In this document: one piece after another, positions 4,612 to 5,847 of the stretch
Layout: each line of letters starts with the position of its first letter
Position numbering within the stretch: position 1 is the stretch's first letter
From: RZZS01 sp964498755
GTDB taxonomy: Bacteria > Pseudomonadota > Alphaproteobacteria > Micavibrionales > Micavibrionaceae
NCBI GenBank assembly: GCA_964498755.1
Contig: CAZCIB010000079.1
Location: 1-5,847, forward strand
DNA length: 5,847 nt
Direction of reading: 5' to 3'
The notes under the pieces: generated by a model
What the model was told of the DNA's origin: nothing
Seen by the model: the letters and a program-made list of their open reading frames with translations, nothing else
Database searches by the model: none
Program-made: the position numbers and the translations under genes

Positions 4612-5847
4612 AATATGCGTTTTCCCATGCTGATATCGCACTTGCAGGCCTGTTTCTAACAGCGGCCATTTTGACCGGCTTTACGTTTAATTTTTTTTCT
4701 GCCGGTGATTACGGACTCGGCTATAACTATTACTTCCTTGCCCTGCTTGATGGCCGACTTGACGTGCCGCTGGAGATTATCGGCGAAGAGGCATTTTACG
4801 CGGATGATGGACGCGCTTTTATGTATTACGGCGCATTGCCGGCGCTGCTCCGGATTTTCTTCTGGCCGTTTGTGGATCTTGAAACCGTGCCTGTCAGCGC
4901 GGCTGTTGTTTTTATGATGTTGGCGGCAGCGGGGTTGCTTGCCCATCATTTGCTTGTCTTGCTGCACCGCCACAGCCCTGCGATGGATGTTCGGACCTCT
5001 CATGAGCGCGCGGCATGGATACGCTACGGGATTATCGCGCTCTGGTTTGCATCGCCCGTCTTAATATTGATGATGAATGCGAGCATCTATCACGAGCCTA
5101 TTGCGGCGGCGTTTCTGATTACGATTTGTTTTCTCTATATCGTGTTTCGCAGTGTTCTTTTGAAGGGCCGTATATCTCTGTCCGCGCTTTTCATGCTTGC
5201 TCTTCTCGCTGCGCTTACCGTGCACGCCCGCCCGCATGTCGCGCTTGGCTTATACATGTGTGTGTGCCTTATCTCGCTTCTGATGTTCATCGAGGACTTT
5301 AAAGCGTGCCGTCAGAAAAATACCGGTGCGCTTTTATCCCTCATAAAGGCCGCACTGCCCTTTGTGCTGCCCATGGCAATTATGCTGGCCTCGGGATTTC
5401 TTTATCTTTACATGAATTGGCTGCGCTGGGGTGATTTCACTTCTGTTGCGCCGATAGAGAGATACGGCGCTTTCCTTAACGGCGAAGGTTATTCCAAGAG
5501 GATACAGGGGTTCTTAGACCATGGCGCTTTCAGTGTAAACCGGATTATTCCGAATTTCGTCTTTCATCTTTTCGGCGCTTTGACTCCTGCAATCGTGCTT
5601 CAAGAATTTTTCAACACAGGCTTTATCCGAAAAGAGGGTCCGCCCGGCCCTGTTTTTGTGATCTGGGTGTTCTGGATTTTGGGGGCGGGGTTGTCTGTGT
5701 GGTCCGTAACAGCGGCAAAGACAAATCTCAAAATTTCCGGCGAAAACCCGATATGTATACTCGGCCTGACGATGGCGGTTATTGCCGTCTTTGTCCTTGC
5801 TTACGCCACGACTACGTTCCGGTATAAAACCGAACTCTGGTTTTTAC
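4608..5847 (+). CDS. Polytopic membrane protein, putative GT-C-fold glycosyltransferase, 3' end cut by window edge
   Basis: This frame starts at ATG 4608 inside the previous stop (ATGA) and is open to the last base: 413 residues, no stop. GGGA lies 9 bases upstream as a possible ribosome-binding site. Hydrophobic segments lie at about 8-29, 96-119, 139-158, 163-182, 190-206, 209-228, 245-268, 349-370 and 382-402. After the first helix comes a loop with DYGLGYNYYFLALLDGRLDV (34-53), then DDGRAFMYYGALPALLR (66-82). This resembles the loop of large GT-C-like membrane proteins (GRLD..., then a Y(F/Y)GxLPALLR-type segment) that follow prenyl-phosphate glycosyltransferases. Acidic residues D34, D48, D66 and D67 are possible catalytic positions, but no family-defining motif is certain. 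RYKTE at 405-409 may precede further helices past the edge. Coupling to a DPM1-like GT2 suggests it uses that enzyme's lipid-linked sugar; a flippase or polymerase role is not excluded. I do not recognise a specific gene. Confidence 0.7.
   Translation, partial: MKYAFSHADIALAGLFLTAAILTGFTFNFFSAGDYGLGYNYYFLALLDGRLDVPLEIIGEEAFYADDGRAFMYYGALPALLRIFFWPFVDLETVPVSAAVVFMMLAAAGLLAHHLLVLLHRHSPAMDVRTSHERAAWIRYGIIALWFASPVLILMMNASIYHEPIAAAFLITICFLYIVFRSVLLKGRISLSALFMLALLAALTVHARPHVALGLYMCVCLISLLMFIEDFKACRQKNTGALLSLIKAALPFVLPMAIMLASGFLYLYMNWLRWGDFTSVAPIERYGAFLNGEGYSKRIQGFLDHGAFSVNRIIPNFVFHLFGALTPAIVLQEFFNTGFIRKEGPPGPVFVIWVFWILGAGLSVWSVTAAKTNLKISGENPICILGLTMAVIAVFVLAYATTTFRYKTELWFL

Noticed and set aside
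5015..5302. Plus-strand open frame of 95 codons
   Set aside because: It is out of frame inside the long membrane protein gene that runs from 4608 to the window end; its cysteine-rich translation is not protein-like.

Overview
The window reads as a piece of an alphaproteobacterial chromosome. The main taxonomic evidence is a clpS gene whose protein has the NDDYTPMEFVV and MLHVHRRGVG segments typical of alphaproteobacterial ClpS. Base composition is intermediate and mixed. Genus and species cannot be called from this sequence.

Left part (1 to about 730, minus strand): clpS (359-730), the N-degron adaptor of the ClpAP protease, is followed 23 bases later on the same strand by a four-helix-bundle protein gene of the 23S rRNA intervening-sequence (S23/IVP) family. 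That gene runs off the left edge. A perfect 9-bp inverted repeat lies near its cut end. clpA, a common partner next to clpS, is not immediately downstream here.

Middle (731-1012): a divergent intergenic region of about 280 bases. It carries a plausible clpS promoter, a weaker candidate promoter for the rightward genes and one small GC hairpin. I see no gene in it.

Right part (1013-5847, plus strand): four envelope glycosylation genes in two tandem modules. Each module is a GT2 enzyme of the polyprenyl-phosphate type with two C-terminal membrane helices, followed through an identical 4-base ATGA stop/start overlap by a large polytopic membrane protein. Module 1 is a GtrB/ArnC-like GT2 (1013-1990) plus a GT39/ArnT-like GT-C transferase (1987-3570). 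Module 2 is a DPM1-like GT2 (3646-4611) plus a GT-C-like membrane protein (4608 to beyond the right edge). The simplest model is that each GT2 loads a sugar onto undecaprenyl phosphate on the cytoplasmic face, and the partner uses that lipid-linked sugar on the periplasmic side to decorate a glycan, lipid or protein. The sugars and acceptors cannot be read from the sequence. A 75-base gap with a perfect TATAAT separates the modules, so the second may have its own promoter.

I see no tRNA, rRNA, CRISPR array, insertion sequence, phage gene or convincing intrinsic terminator. The most interesting points are the duplicated GT2/GT-C architecture, the free-standing IVP-family gene behind clpS, and the odd C-terminus of that gene.
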